Origin: an uncultured Oscillibacter sp.
GTDB lineage: Bacteria; Bacillota; Clostridia; Oscillospirales; Oscillospiraceae
Assembly (NCBI GenBank): GCA_910587705.1
Contig: CAJUMX010000007.1
Location: 62,001 to 126,000 of the forward strand
Reading direction: 5' to 3'
Length of the DNA: 64,000 nucleotides
Position numbers and translations under genes: made by a program
The notes under the pieces: model-generated
What the model was told of the DNA's origin: nothing
Database searches by the model: none
The model's input: the letters and a program-made list of their open reading frames with translations, nothing else
Shown here: one piece after another, positions 9,005 to 18,416 of the stretch
Position numbering within the stretch: position 1 is the first letter of the stretch
Layout of the letters: each line of letters starts with the position of its first letter

Positions 9005-10480
9005 ATGAAGCTGGAATTTGAATATGGTCACGGCCTGATGGCCGCGAATCTGCCGGACAGCACCGACGTGTTTATCCCCGGGGAGACCGTCCCCGATCCC
9101 CCCTGCCTGCCCCAGGACTGGGACAGCCTCTACCAGGCCACCCTGGAGAGCATCCGCAATCCCATCGGCATGCCGCCCCTTCGGGAGCTGGCCGGGCCGG
9201 GGAAAACGGTGGTGTTCGTCATTCCCGACATTGTTAAGGGCGGCTGCCAGACCACCAGCCACCGGAAGGTGTCCATTCGGGCCTGTCTGAACGAGCTCTA
9301 CGCCGCCGGGGTGGAGAAAAAGGACATCCTGCTCCTGTTCTCCAACGGTCTCCATCCCCGGGCTACGGAAGCCGAGATGAAGCAGATTCTCGGCGAGGAG
9401 CTGTTCCACGAGTTCTACTGGACCAACCAGATTACCAGCCACGACAGCGAGGACCCGGACCACATGGTGGACCTGGGGACCACAGAGCGGGGCGACCCGG
9501 TGCTGATGAACCGCTATGTATTCGAGTGCGACATCCCCATTTTGATCGGGCACACCCAGGGCAACCCCTACGGCGGCTACTCCGGGGGCTATAAGCACTG
9601 CGCCACCGGCATCACCCACTGGCGGAGCATCGCCAGCCACCACGTGCCCAAGGTCATGCACCGTCCAGACTTCACCCCCGTATCCGGCAAGAGCCTGATG
9701 CGGACGAAGTTCGACGAGATCGGCATGTGGATGGAGGCGAAGATGGGCCATCCCTTCTTCTGCTGCGACGCGGTGCTGGACACCAGCTCCCGTCAGATCG
9801 CCCTGTTCTCCGGCTATGCCGCCGAGATGATGCCGCTGAGCTGGGAGGTGGCCGACAAGCGGACCTACGTCCCCTGGGCGGAGAAGAAATATGACGTGAT
9901 GGTCTTTGGCATGCCCCAGGCATTCCACTACGGAGACGGCATGGGCACCAACCCCATCCAGATGATGCAGGCCCTGTCCGCCCAGGTGATCCGCCACAAG
10001 CGGGTGATGAAAGACAACTGCGTGATCATCTGCTCCTCCATCTGCAACGGCTATTTCCATGATGAGCGCTGGCCTTACCTGCGGGAGCTTTACGAGCTGT
10101 TCCAGCACGATTACATGAATGTGCTGCCGGACATGAACCGCTACGGCGAGTATTTTGCCACCAACCAGGAGTACATCCGGAAGTACCGTTTCTGCAACGC
10201 CTTCCACCCCTTCCACGGCTTCTCCATGATGGCCTGTGGGCACATTGCGGAGATGAACACCAGCGCCATTTACATTGTGGGCGCGCAGGAGCCGGGCATC
10301 GCCCGGGGCATGGGCCTGAAAACCCGGGCCACCTTCGAGGAGGCCCTGGAGGACGCAAAGAAGAAATTCGTGGGTCCCAACCCCAACGTCCTGGCCCTGC
10401 CCAAGACCTTCAAGGTGGGCGCGGTGCATCTTTGCATGAAAGACGAACCCTATGACGGGAGCAACGGCTGGCAGGAGTAA
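9005..10480 (+). CDS. LarA-family (nickel-dependent lactate racemase-like) protein
   Basis: A 491-residue protein of the LarA superfamily (DUF2088), whose founder racemises lactate with a nickel-pincer nucleotide cofactor. ATG 9005 is preferred over GTG 8996 because GGGGAG is eight bases upstream and the protein then begins MKLEFEYG, the usual LarA start. The first catalytic His is in SNGLHPRAT (117). The cofactor-anchoring Lys is in YSGGYK (197), but the residue ten before it, His174 in lactate racemase, is Asn187 here. No larB, larC or larE genes are nearby. Substrate is unknown; a 2-hydroxy acid or sugar acid racemase/epimerase is a fair guess. Confidence 0.82.
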   Translation: MKLEFEYGHGLMAANLPDSTDVFIPGETVPDPPCLPQDWDSLYQATLESIRNPIGMPPLRELAGPGKTVVFVIPDIVKGGCQTTSHRKVSIRACLNELYAAGVEKKDILLLFSNGLHPRATEAEMKQILGEELFHEFYWTNQITSHDSEDPDHMVDLGTTERGDPVLMNRYVFECDIPILIGHTQGNPYGGYSGGYKHCATGITHWRSIASHHVPKVMHRPDFTPVSGKSLMRTKFDEIGMWMEAKMGHPFFCCDAVLDTSSRQIALFSGYAAEMMPLSWEVADKRTYVPWAEKKYDVMVFGMPQAFHYGDGMGTNPIQMMQALSAQVIRHKRVMKDNCVIICSSICNGYFHDERWPYLRELYELFQHDYMNVLPDMNRYGEYFATNQEYIRKYRFCNAFHPFHGFSMMACGHIAEMNTSAIYIVGAQEPGIARGMGLKTRATFEEALEDAKKKFVGPNPNVLALPKTFKVGAVHLCMKDEPYDGSNGWQE

Positions 10481-10538
10481 GCAGAGCTCCGGTTCCCAAA
10501 CAGCGGGAAACAGAAGATTTGAGTAAAGGAAGTGCCGC

Positions 10539-11318
10539 ATGAACGACCAGAAGAAAAAAATAGTCATCAGCGATAAGGTTTGGCTTCTCATCTCCTTCCT
10601 TGTGGCCCTGGCGGTGTGGTATATGCTGTCCATCGGCGAAAAGACCGGCCGCAGCTTCCCCTTTGCCCCCAGCGTCTTTGAGGGACTGAAAACCATGGTG
10701 GAGCGGGATGCGCTGTTCAGCGACTTTTGCAGCAGCATGCTCTCCGTTATCATGGGCTTTGGCCTGGGCTTTCTCACTGCCCTGCCTATGGCCTTCCTCA
10801 TGGCCTGGTATACCCCGGTCCGCAAGATCATTGAGCCCTGGATCAACTTCATCCGCAACATTCCCGCCCTGGCCTACGCCCCGCTGATCGTCATTATGCT
10901 GGGCATCGGCCGCACCCCCTCCGTGGTACTAATTTGGATCTGCACCTTCATGACCATGTGCGTCACGATTTTCCACGGCATCCGCAACATTGACAACACC
11001 TTGGTCAAGGCGGCCCGGGTCCTGGGCGCCAACGACGTGGACATCTTCTTCCGCATCACCCTGCCCGCCACGGTGCCCTTCATCCTCACCGCCGTCCGCC
11101 TGGGTCTTAGCGCGGCGCTGACCACCCTGCTGGCCGCCGAGTCCACCGGAGCCCGGGCCGGCTTGGGCATGCGTATCCGCACCCTCCAAACCACCTTCGA
11201 GACCAACGCCATGCTGGGATACATCATCCTCATCGGCATCATCGGAACGCTGCTGAGCATTCTCACCGACAAAATTGAAAGGAGGCTGACATCGTGGCAG
11301 GAGAAGAGAGAAGGGTAA
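10539..11318 (+). CDS. ABC transporter permease, NitT/TauT type
   Basis: A 259-residue inner-membrane permease of the SsuC/TauC/NrtB class with about six membrane segments. The EAA loop that contacts the ATPase is around residues 165-185 (VKAARVLGANDVDIFFRITL). AAGGAAG precedes the ATG. The 3-prime end overlaps the ATPase gene by 25 bases. Relatives import sulfonates, nitrate, bicarbonate, thiamine precursors or aromatic acids; the sequence alone does not tell which. Confidence 0.92.
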   Translation: MNDQKKKIVISDKVWLLISFLVALAVWYMLSIGEKTGRSFPFAPSVFEGLKTMVERDALFSDFCSSMLSVIMGFGLGFLTALPMAFLMAWYTPVRKIIEPWINFIRNIPALAYAPLIVIMLGIGRTPSVVLIWICTFMTMCVTIFHGIRNIDNTLVKAARVLGANDVDIFFRITLPATVPFILTAVRLGLSAALTTLLAAESTGARAGLGMRIRTLQTTFETNAMLGYIILIGIIGTLLSILTDKIERRLTSWQEKREG

Positions 11319-12085
11319 AAATTGAAATCAAAAACGTGGTCAAGGAATACCACGGCGACCACGGCACCACGGTAGCCCTCAACGGCGTGAACCTGAATAT
11401 CCTGGAAAACGAGTTCGTCTGCGTCGTGGGCCCCTCCGGCTGCGGCAAGTCCACCCTGCTGAATGTGCTGGCCGGCCTCCACGAGGCTACCAGCGGCGAG
11501 TGCTTCCTGGACGGCAAGCGCATCGAGGGCACTGGCGTGGAGCGGGGCGTAGTTTTCCAGCAGTACGCTCTGTTCCCCTGGCAGACCGTCATCCAGAACG
11601 TCATGTTCGGCCCCCAGATGAAGCGCCTTCCCAAGGCGGAGTGCCAGGAGATCGCCCGGAAGTACATCAAGATGGTGGGGCTGGAGGACTTTGAAAACTC
11701 CTATCCCAAGGAGCTCTCCGGCGGCATGAAGCAGCGAGTGGCCATCGCCCGGGCCTATGCCAACAACCCGGAGGTGCTTCTCATGGACGAGCCCTTTGGC
11801 GCCCTGGACGCCCAGACCCGGGCCCAGCTCCAGACGGAGCTTCTGAAAACCTGGGAGCAGGAGAAGAAAACCTGCTTCTTCATCACCCACGACGTGGACG
11901 AGGCGGTGCTCCTGGCCCAGCGGGTGGTCATCATGTCCGCCCGGCCCGGGCGCATCAAGCGGGTGGTGGACATCGACATCCCCTATCCCCGGGACCAGGC
12001 CACCAAGAACGACCCCCGTTTCATGGAGCTGAAAGCCGAGATTTGGAACGAGGTCTATCAGGAGTACCTGGAGGTCCGGAAATAA
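11294..12085 (+). CDS. ABC transporter ATP-binding protein, NitT/TauT type
   Basis: A 263-residue ATPase of the SsuB/TauB class. The GTG start at 11294 lies inside the permease gene and has AAAGGAGG about nine bases upstream. Walker A is GPSGCGKST (about 45-53), signature LSGGMKQR, Walker B VLLMDEPFGALD, with the switch His in FFITHDVDEA. It energises the permease upstream and works with the lipoprotein that follows. Confidence 0.94.
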   Translation: MAGEERRVKIEIKNVVKEYHGDHGTTVALNGVNLNILENEFVCVVGPSGCGKSTLLNVLAGLHEATSGECFLDGKRIEGTGVERGVVFQQYALFPWQTVIQNVMFGPQMKRLPKAECQEIARKYIKMVGLEDFENSYPKELSGGMKQRVAIARAYANNPEVLLMDEPFGALDAQTRAQLQTELLKTWEQEKKTCFFITHDVDEAVLLAQRVVIMSARPGRIKRVVDIDIPYPRDQATKNDPRFMELKAEIWNEVYQEYLEVRK

Positions 12086-12162
12086 TCCTGTGTGCCTGAC
12101 CGCCGGAGGCGGTAGTAATGAAACGGGCAAAGAACCCCAAACTTTCAAGGAGGAACATGGAA

Positions 12163-13233
12163 ATGAAAAGACTCGTCTCAATCCTGCTGGCCCTGGTAAT
12201 GGTGCTGGCCCTGACCGCCTGCGGCGGCAAAGACAGCGGCGGCGAAACCACCCCGCCCCCCGCCGATACCAGCGCCCCCAGCGACAGCGCCGGCGAGGAG
12301 ACCCCCGAGGAACCCGCCGGTCCCGAGCCCATCACCCTGAACATCGCCTACATGCCCAACTACGCCTCCCTCTGGGGCGTCCGCTCCGCCATGGAGCAGG
12401 GCTGCTTCGAGGAGGAGGGCATTACCGTGGTGCTGTCCGAGTTCCCCGACGGCCCCTCTGAGATCGCGGCCATGGAAAGCGGCAAGATCGACCTGGCCTA
12501 CATCGGTAAGGGCGCCCACCGCCTCTGCGTCCTGGGTAACGCCGTCATCTTCGCTCCCAGCTCCGTCCACACCACGGACAAAATTGTGGTGCACCCCGAT
12601 AGCGGCATCGAAACCATGGAGGACCTGAAGGGCAAGACCATCGCCTTCAACTCCGGCTCCTCCTCCGAGACCACCTATGACAACGCTCTGAAGGTCGCCG
12701 GACTGACCCGGGACGATGTGGACGGCTATGATATGGGCATCGACAACATGGTGCCCGCCATGGTCTCCGGCACCGTGGACGCCGCTGTCTGCTGGAACCC
12801 CTACTCCGGCCAGATTCTCCAGCAGGTGGAGGGCGCCAAGGAGATCGAGTTCTCCGACGGATCCACCAACATCTCCAGCTGGATCTGCCTGCCCAAGTAC
12901 GCGGAGGAGAACCACGACGTGCTGGTCCGCTTCACCCGCGCCCTGTTCAAGGGCATGGACTGGGGCTCCAAGTCTGAGAACTACGAGGCCGTGGCCCAGC
13001 TGTGCGCCGACACCATCAAGAGCAACCTGGAGTCTCAGCTGTCCCAGCTGGGCGACGCCCACTGGTTCAGCCTGGACGACATCAAGTCCGGCATGGCCGA
13101 CGGCACCGTGGAAAGCTACTACAAGAACATGCAAAACGACTTCGTACAGGCCGAGACCCTGACGCCGGAGGAGGTCGTGGAGGATGTGTCCCAGTTCGTC
13201 CTGTTCGACGTGATCAACGAGGCGTTGCAGTAA
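12163..13233 (+). CDS. ABC transporter substrate-binding lipoprotein
   Basis: A 356-residue solute-binding lipoprotein of the NMT1/SsuA type. The ATG at 12163 is nine bases from AAGGAGG and gives a clean lipoprotein signal (MKRLVSILLALVMVLALTAC), with the lipid-anchored Cys near residue 20. A low-complexity Pro/Ala/Glu linker follows and then the bilobed domain (MPNYASLWGVRSAM near the start, FNSGSSSETTYDNAL in the middle). Unusually, the binding protein is the last gene of the transporter set. A terminator follows at 13263. Confidence 0.92.
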   Translation: MKRLVSILLALVMVLALTACGGKDSGGETTPPPADTSAPSDSAGEETPEEPAGPEPITLNIAYMPNYASLWGVRSAMEQGCFEEEGITVVLSEFPDGPSEIAAMESGKIDLAYIGKGAHRLCVLGNAVIFAPSSVHTTDKIVVHPDSGIETMEDLKGKTIAFNSGSSSETTYDNALKVAGLTRDDVDGYDMGIDNMVPAMVSGTVDAAVCWNPYSGQILQQVEGAKEIEFSDGSTNISSWICLPKYAEENHDVLVRFTRALFKGMDWGSKSENYEAVAQLCADTIKSNLESQLSQLGDAHWFSLDDIKSGMADGTVESYYKNMQNDFVQAETLTPEEVVEDVSQFVLFDVINEALQ

Positions 13234-13262
13234 GCGCCCCCGCGCATTTCCGCGCATGATAC

Positions 13263-13303
13263 AAATGGACCCGGTGGAGCGGCGTTCCATCGGGTCCATT
13301 TTT
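13263..13303 (+). terminator. Rho-independent terminator after the ABC operon
   Basis: Inverted repeat AAATGGACCCGGTGG ... CCATCGGGTCCATTT followed by a T run, 30 bases after the binding-protein stop. It separates the aldolase/LarA/ABC operon from the amino-sugar block. Confidence 0.85.
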
Positions 13304-13317
13304 AAAAACGGAGGGTT

Positions 13318-15162
13318 ATGAACATCCTTTTTGATTACGACCCCCAGGCCCATTCCGCCGTCCGTCTGGCGGCCGGGGAGCTGGAGCGCTACCTGGGCCG
13401 CATGCTGCCCCAAGGCGGCGGTCAGGTGCGCATCCGCCTGGAGGCAGCGGGCCGTAGGAACGGACCGGATCACTTCCATGTCCGCATGACCCGGGCCGGA
13501 GGCGAAATCACCGGGAACCGGCCCCGAAGCGTCCTGCTGGGGGCATACAATTATCTGCGCTGCCTGGGCTGCCGCTTTCTGGGACCGGGCGGGGACTGCG
13601 AACTCGTTCCCGTCATCGCACCGGAGGCCCTGGCCATGGACTATGGGGAAACGGCCTCCTTCCGTCACCGGGGCGTGTGCATCGAGGGGGCGGACAGCCG
13701 GGAGAACATTCTGGATTTCATCGATTGGCTACCCAAGGCCGGGTACAACAGCTTTTTCCTGCAATTCAAATCCCCCCGGGCCTTTCTCGCCCGCTGGTAC
13801 GGCCATGAGCGAAACCCCCTGAAGAAGCCGGAGCCCCTGCCGGAGGCGGAGCTCCAGCGGTACGCTGCGGAGTTCCAGCAAGCCGTCAAAGAGCGGGATT
13901 TGATGCTTCACGGGGCGGGCCACGGCTGGACGGGGGAGGTTCTGGGATATGATGCCCAGTCCTGGGACAAGTCCCGGCCTCTGGAGGAGGAAACGCGCCC
14001 CCTGGCCGCCCTGGTAAACGGGAAGCGGGACCTGTATGGCGGCGTTCCCGCCAATACGAACCTCTGCCTTGATAACCGCGAGGCGGTGGGCGCCTTCGCC
14101 GCCCTGGTGGCAGACTATGCCGGGGCCCATCCCGGTGTGGACTGCCTCCATGTGTGGCTGGCGGACGAATATAACAACGTCTGCGAGTGCGGAGGCTGCC
14201 AGGAGACTACTTTGTCGGACCAGTATGTGGAGCTACTGAACGAAATCGATCGCTGTCTGCACGAAAAAGGGCTGGAGACAAAAATAGTCTTTCTTCTCTA
14301 CCAGGAGCTGTTGTGGCCTCCCATCCGAGCACGGCTGGCCCGCCCGGAGCGGTTTGTCCTCATGTTCGCTCCCATCAGCCGGACCTTCGCTTCCTCCTAT
14401 CAGGTGGAGGATGGGCTGTCCCCCATTCCGCCTTACCGCCGCAATCGGATCGCCCTGCCCAGCAGTCTGGGGGAAAACCTAGCCTTTCTCCGGGGCTGGC
14501 AGGCGCTGTTCCAGGGAGACAGCTTTCTATACGACTATCCCCTGGGCCGGGCACACTATGGAGACTTTGGCTACCTTCACATTGCCCAGGTGATTGCCGG
14601 AGATGTGAGGCAGTTGCGCCCATTGGGGCTGGACGGCTATGTCAGCTGTCAGGAGCTCCGGGCGGGTTTGCCGAATTTCCTGCCCAACTACGTGCTGGGC
14701 CGTATGCTCTGGAACGAGGAAGCAGACGCGGAGGCGGTGGTCCGGGAATACTTCCAGGCCGCCTACGGGGAGGCGTGGGAGGAGGTCCTTCGATATCTCT
14801 CCGCCCTGTCCCGGCGGAACGCCTGTGACTATCTCAACGGCAAAGGGGAGCGGACCGATCCCATCATGGCCCGCCGGATGGCGGAGGCTCAGGAAGCGTG
14901 TTGGGCCTTCTCCCCCGTGCTGGAGACCCACCGGGAGGACGGGCACTTTTGGTCCCTGCTGGCCTACCACCAGCGGTATGCCCTGGTTCTGGCCCGGGCC
15001 CTGGAGCAGCTGGCCCGTGGAGAACGGGAAGCGAGTGGAAGGGCCTGGCGGGCCTTTCGGGATTTGATTTGTGAAAATGAACCGGACTTCCAGTCCTTTC
15101 TGGACGTGTACCGCGTGCTGGAGGTCACGGAAACCTATACCGGCTTTCCCACGAAAGCCTGA
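13318..15162 (+). CDS. DUF4838-type glycosidase-like protein
   Basis: A 614-residue protein resembling DUF4838 proteins, which are related to glycoside hydrolases of the beta-N-acetylglucosaminidase/alpha-glucuronidase fold. The first 100 residues fit the small alpha/beta domain that precedes such barrels (LAAGELERYLGRML). The central barrel carries WLADEYNNVCECGGC near residue 280, with the acidic residues and cysteine pair typical of DUF4838. No signal peptide is present, so it acts inside the cell. GGAGGG precedes the ATG. It is followed at 15 bases by a NagB-like gene and then nagA and a ROK regulator, which points to hydrolysis of an amino-sugar-containing oligosaccharide. Activity is inferred. 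Confidence 0.75.
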   Translation: MNILFDYDPQAHSAVRLAAGELERYLGRMLPQGGGQVRIRLEAAGRRNGPDHFHVRMTRAGGEITGNRPRSVLLGAYNYLRCLGCRFLGPGGDCELVPVIAPEALAMDYGETASFRHRGVCIEGADSRENILDFIDWLPKAGYNSFFLQFKSPRAFLARWYGHERNPLKKPEPLPEAELQRYAAEFQQAVKERDLMLHGAGHGWTGEVLGYDAQSWDKSRPLEEETRPLAALVNGKRDLYGGVPANTNLCLDNREAVGAFAALVADYAGAHPGVDCLHVWLADEYNNVCECGGCQETTLSDQYVELLNEIDRCLHEKGLETKIVFLLYQELLWPPIRARLARPERFVLMFAPISRTFASSYQVEDGLSPIPPYRRNRIALPSSLGENLAFLRGWQALFQGDSFLYDYPLGRAHYGDFGYLHIAQVIAGDVRQLRPLGLDGYVSCQELRAGLPNFLPNYVLGRMLWNEEADAEAVVREYFQAAYGEAWEEVLRYLSALSRRNACDYLNGKGERTDPIMARRMAEAQEACWAFSPVLETHREDGHFWSLLAYHQRYALVLARALEQLARGEREASGRAWRAFRDLICENEPDFQSFLDVYRVLEVTETYTGFPTKA

Positions 15163-15177
15163 AAAGAGGGAGAGAAT

Positions 15178-15999
15178 ATGCGACACGACTATTACTATTA
15201 CAGCAAAGAGCAGCTCCTGGCCGCGCCAAGGCTGCCCATCACCGTCATGGAGGACAACGCCGCCGTGTTCCAGGCCATCGCCCAGGAGATGGCAGAGGAA
15301 ATCCAGCGGAAAAACGCACTGGGAGAAACGACTGTGTTTATCTGCCCGGTGGGCCCTGTGGGGCAATACCCCTACTTCGTGGAGCTGGTGAACCGCCAGC
15401 GAATCAGCCTGAAAAACGTGTGGTTTCTCAATATGGACGAGTATCTCACGGACGAAAAGCAGTGGATTGCCAAGGACCACTCCCTCAGCTTCCGGGGCTT
15501 TATGGACCGGGCGGTCTATACGAAAATCGATCCTGACTTGGTGATGCCCGAGTCCCAGCGCGTTTTCCCAGACCCTAAGGACCCGGAGAACATGTGGCGG
15601 GTCATTCAGAAGCTGGGCGGTGTGGACATCTGCTTTGGCGGCATCGGCATCAACGGTCACGTGGCCTTCAACGAGGCCCAGGACGAGCTGACGCCAGAGG
15701 AGTTCCGGGCCCTGCCCACCCGGGTGCTGGAAATCTCCCGGGAGACCCGGACGGCCAACGCCATCGGCGATTTGAACGGAGCCGTGGACGACATGCCCCG
15801 CTGGTGCGTTACCATCGGCATGCGGGAAATTTACAGTGCCCGCAAGGTGCGGCTGGGCTGCTTCCGGGACTGGCACCGGGCGGTGGCCCGCCACGCGGCC
15901 TATGGAGCGGTTTCCGCCCACTTCCCTGTCACGCTCCTCCAGGAGCACCCGGACGCCCTGCTGCGGATTACGGAGTTCGTGGCCAACCTGCCGGAGTGA
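15178..15999 (+). CDS. Glucosamine-6-phosphate deaminase/isomerase family protein, divergent
   Basis: A 273-residue NagB-family protein. NagB converts glucosamine-6-phosphate to fructose-6-phosphate and ammonia. The catalytic Asp of NMDEY is kept (about residue 88). The ring-opening motif is GIGINGHVAFNEA instead of GIGxDGHIAFNEP, so the Asp is Asn, while the His and Glu remain. The sugar-phosphate loop reads PVGPVGQYP rather than PTGSTP. These changes suggest a related but modified isomerase or deaminase. It lies 15 bases after the glycosidase-like gene and 10 bases before nagA. Confidence 0.82.
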   Translation: MRHDYYYYSKEQLLAAPRLPITVMEDNAAVFQAIAQEMAEEIQRKNALGETTVFICPVGPVGQYPYFVELVNRQRISLKNVWFLNMDEYLTDEKQWIAKDHSLSFRGFMDRAVYTKIDPDLVMPESQRVFPDPKDPENMWRVIQKLGGVDICFGGIGINGHVAFNEAQDELTPEEFRALPTRVLEISRETRTANAIGDLNGAVDDMPRWCVTIGMREIYSARKVRLGCFRDWHRAVARHAAYGAVSAHFPVTLLQEHPDALLRITEFVANLPE

Positions 16000-16009
16000 G
16001 GGGCGCGCC

Positions 16010-17158
16010 ATGAGTACCAGTTATATTGTAAACGGGCAGGTGTATCTGGACGGCCACTTTCAAGAGGCCATCGTCGCCATGGAGGACGAGAAGCTTCACC
16101 TCCTGCCCCCGGATGCACCCGTGTCCGGCGAGGTCTATGACGCGGCGGGGAAAACAGTGGTCCCCGGCTTTATCGACATCCACACCCACGGAGCCGTGGG
16201 GGTGGATGTGAACGGAGCCGCACCGGAGGACCTGGACAAAATTGCCCAGTTTTTCGCGGGGAACGGCACGACCTCCTGGCTGTGCTCCGTGCTGACGGAC
16301 ACGGAAGCGCAGACCCGGTGGTGCATCGACCAATGCAAGGCGTACCAGAGCCAGGAGGGCGGCGGTGCGGAGCTGCTGGGAATTCATCTAGAGGGCCCCT
16401 TCCTGGCCTCCGCCTATAAGGGGGCCATGCCGGAGCATCTGCTGCGCAAGGGAGAGCCCGCCCTGCTCCGCTCCTATCAGGAACAGGCAGAGGGCTGTAT
16501 CCGCTACCTCACCGCGTCCCCGGAGGTGGAGGGGGTTCTGGACCTGATTCCCGCGGCCCGGGAGCTGGGCATCGTCACCGCCATCGGCCACTCCGGGGCG
16601 GACTATGAAACAGCCATGGCGGCCATCGCCACTGGGGCCGCCGCCGCCACCCACACCTTCAACGCCATGCAGCTACTCCACCAGCACCGCCCTGCCATTC
16701 TGGGTGCCGTGCTGGAGAGCGACGTGTACTGCGAGGCCATCTGCGACGGGCGGCACCTCCACCCGGGCATCGTGCGGCTGCTCCTTAAGACCAAGGGGCT
16801 GAACCGGATTGTGGCCATCACTGACTCCATCATGGCGGCGGGCCTGCCGGATGGAAACTACCACCTGGGGGTCAACGAGGTGGTGGTAGAGGAGGGAGAC
16901 GCGAAGCTAGCCTCCGACGGCACCCGGGCCGGGAGCACGCTGACCCAGAATACGGCGCTGAAAAACTTGCTGGCCTGGACCGAAAGGCCCTTGGAGGAGC
17001 TTCTTCCCCTGCTGACGGAAAATCCCGCCCACCTCATCGGCGTCTGGGATCGAAAGGGGTCCATTGCCGATGGAAAGGACGCAGATTTAACGGTGCTGGA
17101 CGGCCATTTGAATGTAGAAGCCGTGTTCCTCCGTGGGAGGCGGTTTCAGGGGACCTGA
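16010..17158 (+). CDS. nagA: N-acetylglucosamine-6-phosphate deacetylase
   Basis: A 382-residue amidohydrolase that removes acetate from GlcNAc-6-phosphate. The ATG at 16010 is used; longer in-frame starts lie inside the previous gene. Metal and substrate motifs appear in order: DIHTHGAVGVD (about 57-67), GIHLEGPF with the metal Glu near 125, AIGHSGADY, THTFNAM with the second His, CDGRHLHP and the catalytic Asp in AITDSIMAAG near 270. It forms a degradative pair with the NagB-like protein. Confidence 0.93.
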   Translation: MSTSYIVNGQVYLDGHFQEAIVAMEDEKLHLLPPDAPVSGEVYDAAGKTVVPGFIDIHTHGAVGVDVNGAAPEDLDKIAQFFAGNGTTSWLCSVLTDTEAQTRWCIDQCKAYQSQEGGGAELLGIHLEGPFLASAYKGAMPEHLLRKGEPALLRSYQEQAEGCIRYLTASPEVEGVLDLIPAARELGIVTAIGHSGADYETAMAAIATGAAAATHTFNAMQLLHQHRPAILGAVLESDVYCEAICDGRHLHPGIVRLLLKTKGLNRIVAITDSIMAAGLPDGNYHLGVNEVVVEEGDAKLASDGTRAGSTLTQNTALKNLLAWTERPLEELLPLLTENPAHLIGVWDRKGSIADGKDADLTVLDGHLNVEAVFLRGRRFQGT

Positions 17159-17173
17159 AAGGAGAGGTTGCAC

Positions 17174-18403
17174 GTGCAGTTTGGGCAGGGAGTGAACCCG
17201 GCGCGGGTAAAAGCGGCCAACCAGGCCGCCATATTGAAAACCATCTATCACCGGGGCCCCATTAAGCGCGCCGAGATCGCAGAGAGCCTCGGCCTGACCC
17301 TGCCCACCATCACCACCAACATCCACAGCATGATGGCCCGGGGAATCGTCCGGGAGGCGGGGCTTCTGCAATCCAGCACCCGCTTTGCGGGCCGCAGGGC
17401 CCACCCGGTGGACATCGTACCGGAGTCCCGGCACTTCCTGGGCGTGGAGATTCAGGGGGCCCGGCGGGCTGTCTGTTTGCTGGACTACCGGGGAAAGGCC
17501 CTGTACACCCAGGAGAGCCAGGAGGAAGAGCGGGATTATGACCGGAACGTGGAGCGGTCCCGCGCCATGATCCACCAGGCGCTGTCCGCCTGCGACATGG
17601 AGATCGGCCGTATCGCCGGAATCGGCGTGTGTCTGCCGGGTCTGGTGGATACGCAGCGGGGTGTTCTGGAAATGCGGCCAAGCTACGGCTGGACCCGCAA
17701 GGATATCCGGGGCGATCTGGCGGTGCAGCTGGGATACGCCGGGCCCATCCACGTGGAAAACAACGCCTGTGCCCGAGCTTACGGCGTTCAGCTCTTCCGC
17801 CGGGAGGTGCTGGAGGACGCCCAGACCTTCGCGTACCTCTTTATCCATCATGGCGTTGCCTGTCCCCTGGTGCTGAACACTGCGATGGATTTCGGCTCCG
17901 TGGTAGGGGCCGGCGAGGTGGGGCACATGGTCATGGTCCCAAACGGCGAGCCCTGCGGCTGCGGCAACCGGGGCTGCCTGGAGGCTTACGCCAGCGACGC
18001 GGCTATTCTGCGCCGCTGTGCCGGGGCCTTGGAGCGAGGAGAGGCTCCCCTTTTGGACCATCTCCGGGGCGAAGCGGCCCTTTCCATGGAGCATGTCCTG
18101 GCCGCCCAGGAGGCGGGAGACCCGACGGCGGCGGAGATCGTGGAACAGGCGGTGTATATCCTGGGCGTGGCGGTGGCGAACATCCGCAACTTCGCCTGCC
18201 CCAGTCTGATGCTGATTGATGGCAGCCTGTTCCGCCGCCCGGAAAACCAGGAGCTTTTGCTGGACGTGATGCGCCGGAACCTCTGCGGTCTAATCCGCCC
18301 GGACGCCCGGTTCCTCTTTGTGGAGCCGGACCCCCTCAGCGGGGCCAAGGGCGCTGCCGCCATGGCGATTTGCAAGGACCTGGAAACCTATATCGAGCTG
18401 TGA
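17174..18403 (+). CDS. ROK family transcriptional regulator (NagC/XylR type)
   Basis: A 409-residue repressor-type protein with an N-terminal winged helix (about 10-70; AEIAESLGLTLPTITTNI is the recognition region) and a ROK sugar-binding domain. The ROK zinc motif CGCGNRGCLEAYAS is near residue 262, and GIGVCLPGLVD marks the ATP/sugar fold. GTG 17174 is chosen because AAAGGAGAGG ends seven bases upstream; the TTG at 17168 is too close. As the third gene after the NagB-like gene and nagA, it probably senses an amino-sugar phosphate and controls this operon. Confidence 0.9.
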   Translation: MQFGQGVNPARVKAANQAAILKTIYHRGPIKRAEIAESLGLTLPTITTNIHSMMARGIVREAGLLQSSTRFAGRRAHPVDIVPESRHFLGVEIQGARRAVCLLDYRGKALYTQESQEEERDYDRNVERSRAMIHQALSACDMEIGRIAGIGVCLPGLVDTQRGVLEMRPSYGWTRKDIRGDLAVQLGYAGPIHVENNACARAYGVQLFRREVLEDAQTFAYLFIHHGVACPLVLNTAMDFGSVVGAGEVGHMVMVPNGEPCGCGNRGCLEAYASDAAILRRCAGALERGEAPLLDHLRGEAALSMEHVLAAQEAGDPTAAEIVEQAVYILGVAVANIRNFACPSLMLIDGSLFRRPENQELLLDVMRRNLCGLIRPDARFLFVEPDPLSGAKGAAAMAICKDLETYIEL

Positions 18404-18416
18404 GGAAGCCATTATC

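Noticed and set aside
8951..10861. 636-codon leftward frame across the LarA-family gene
   Set aside because: It overlaps three well-supported plus-strand genes and is composition-driven.
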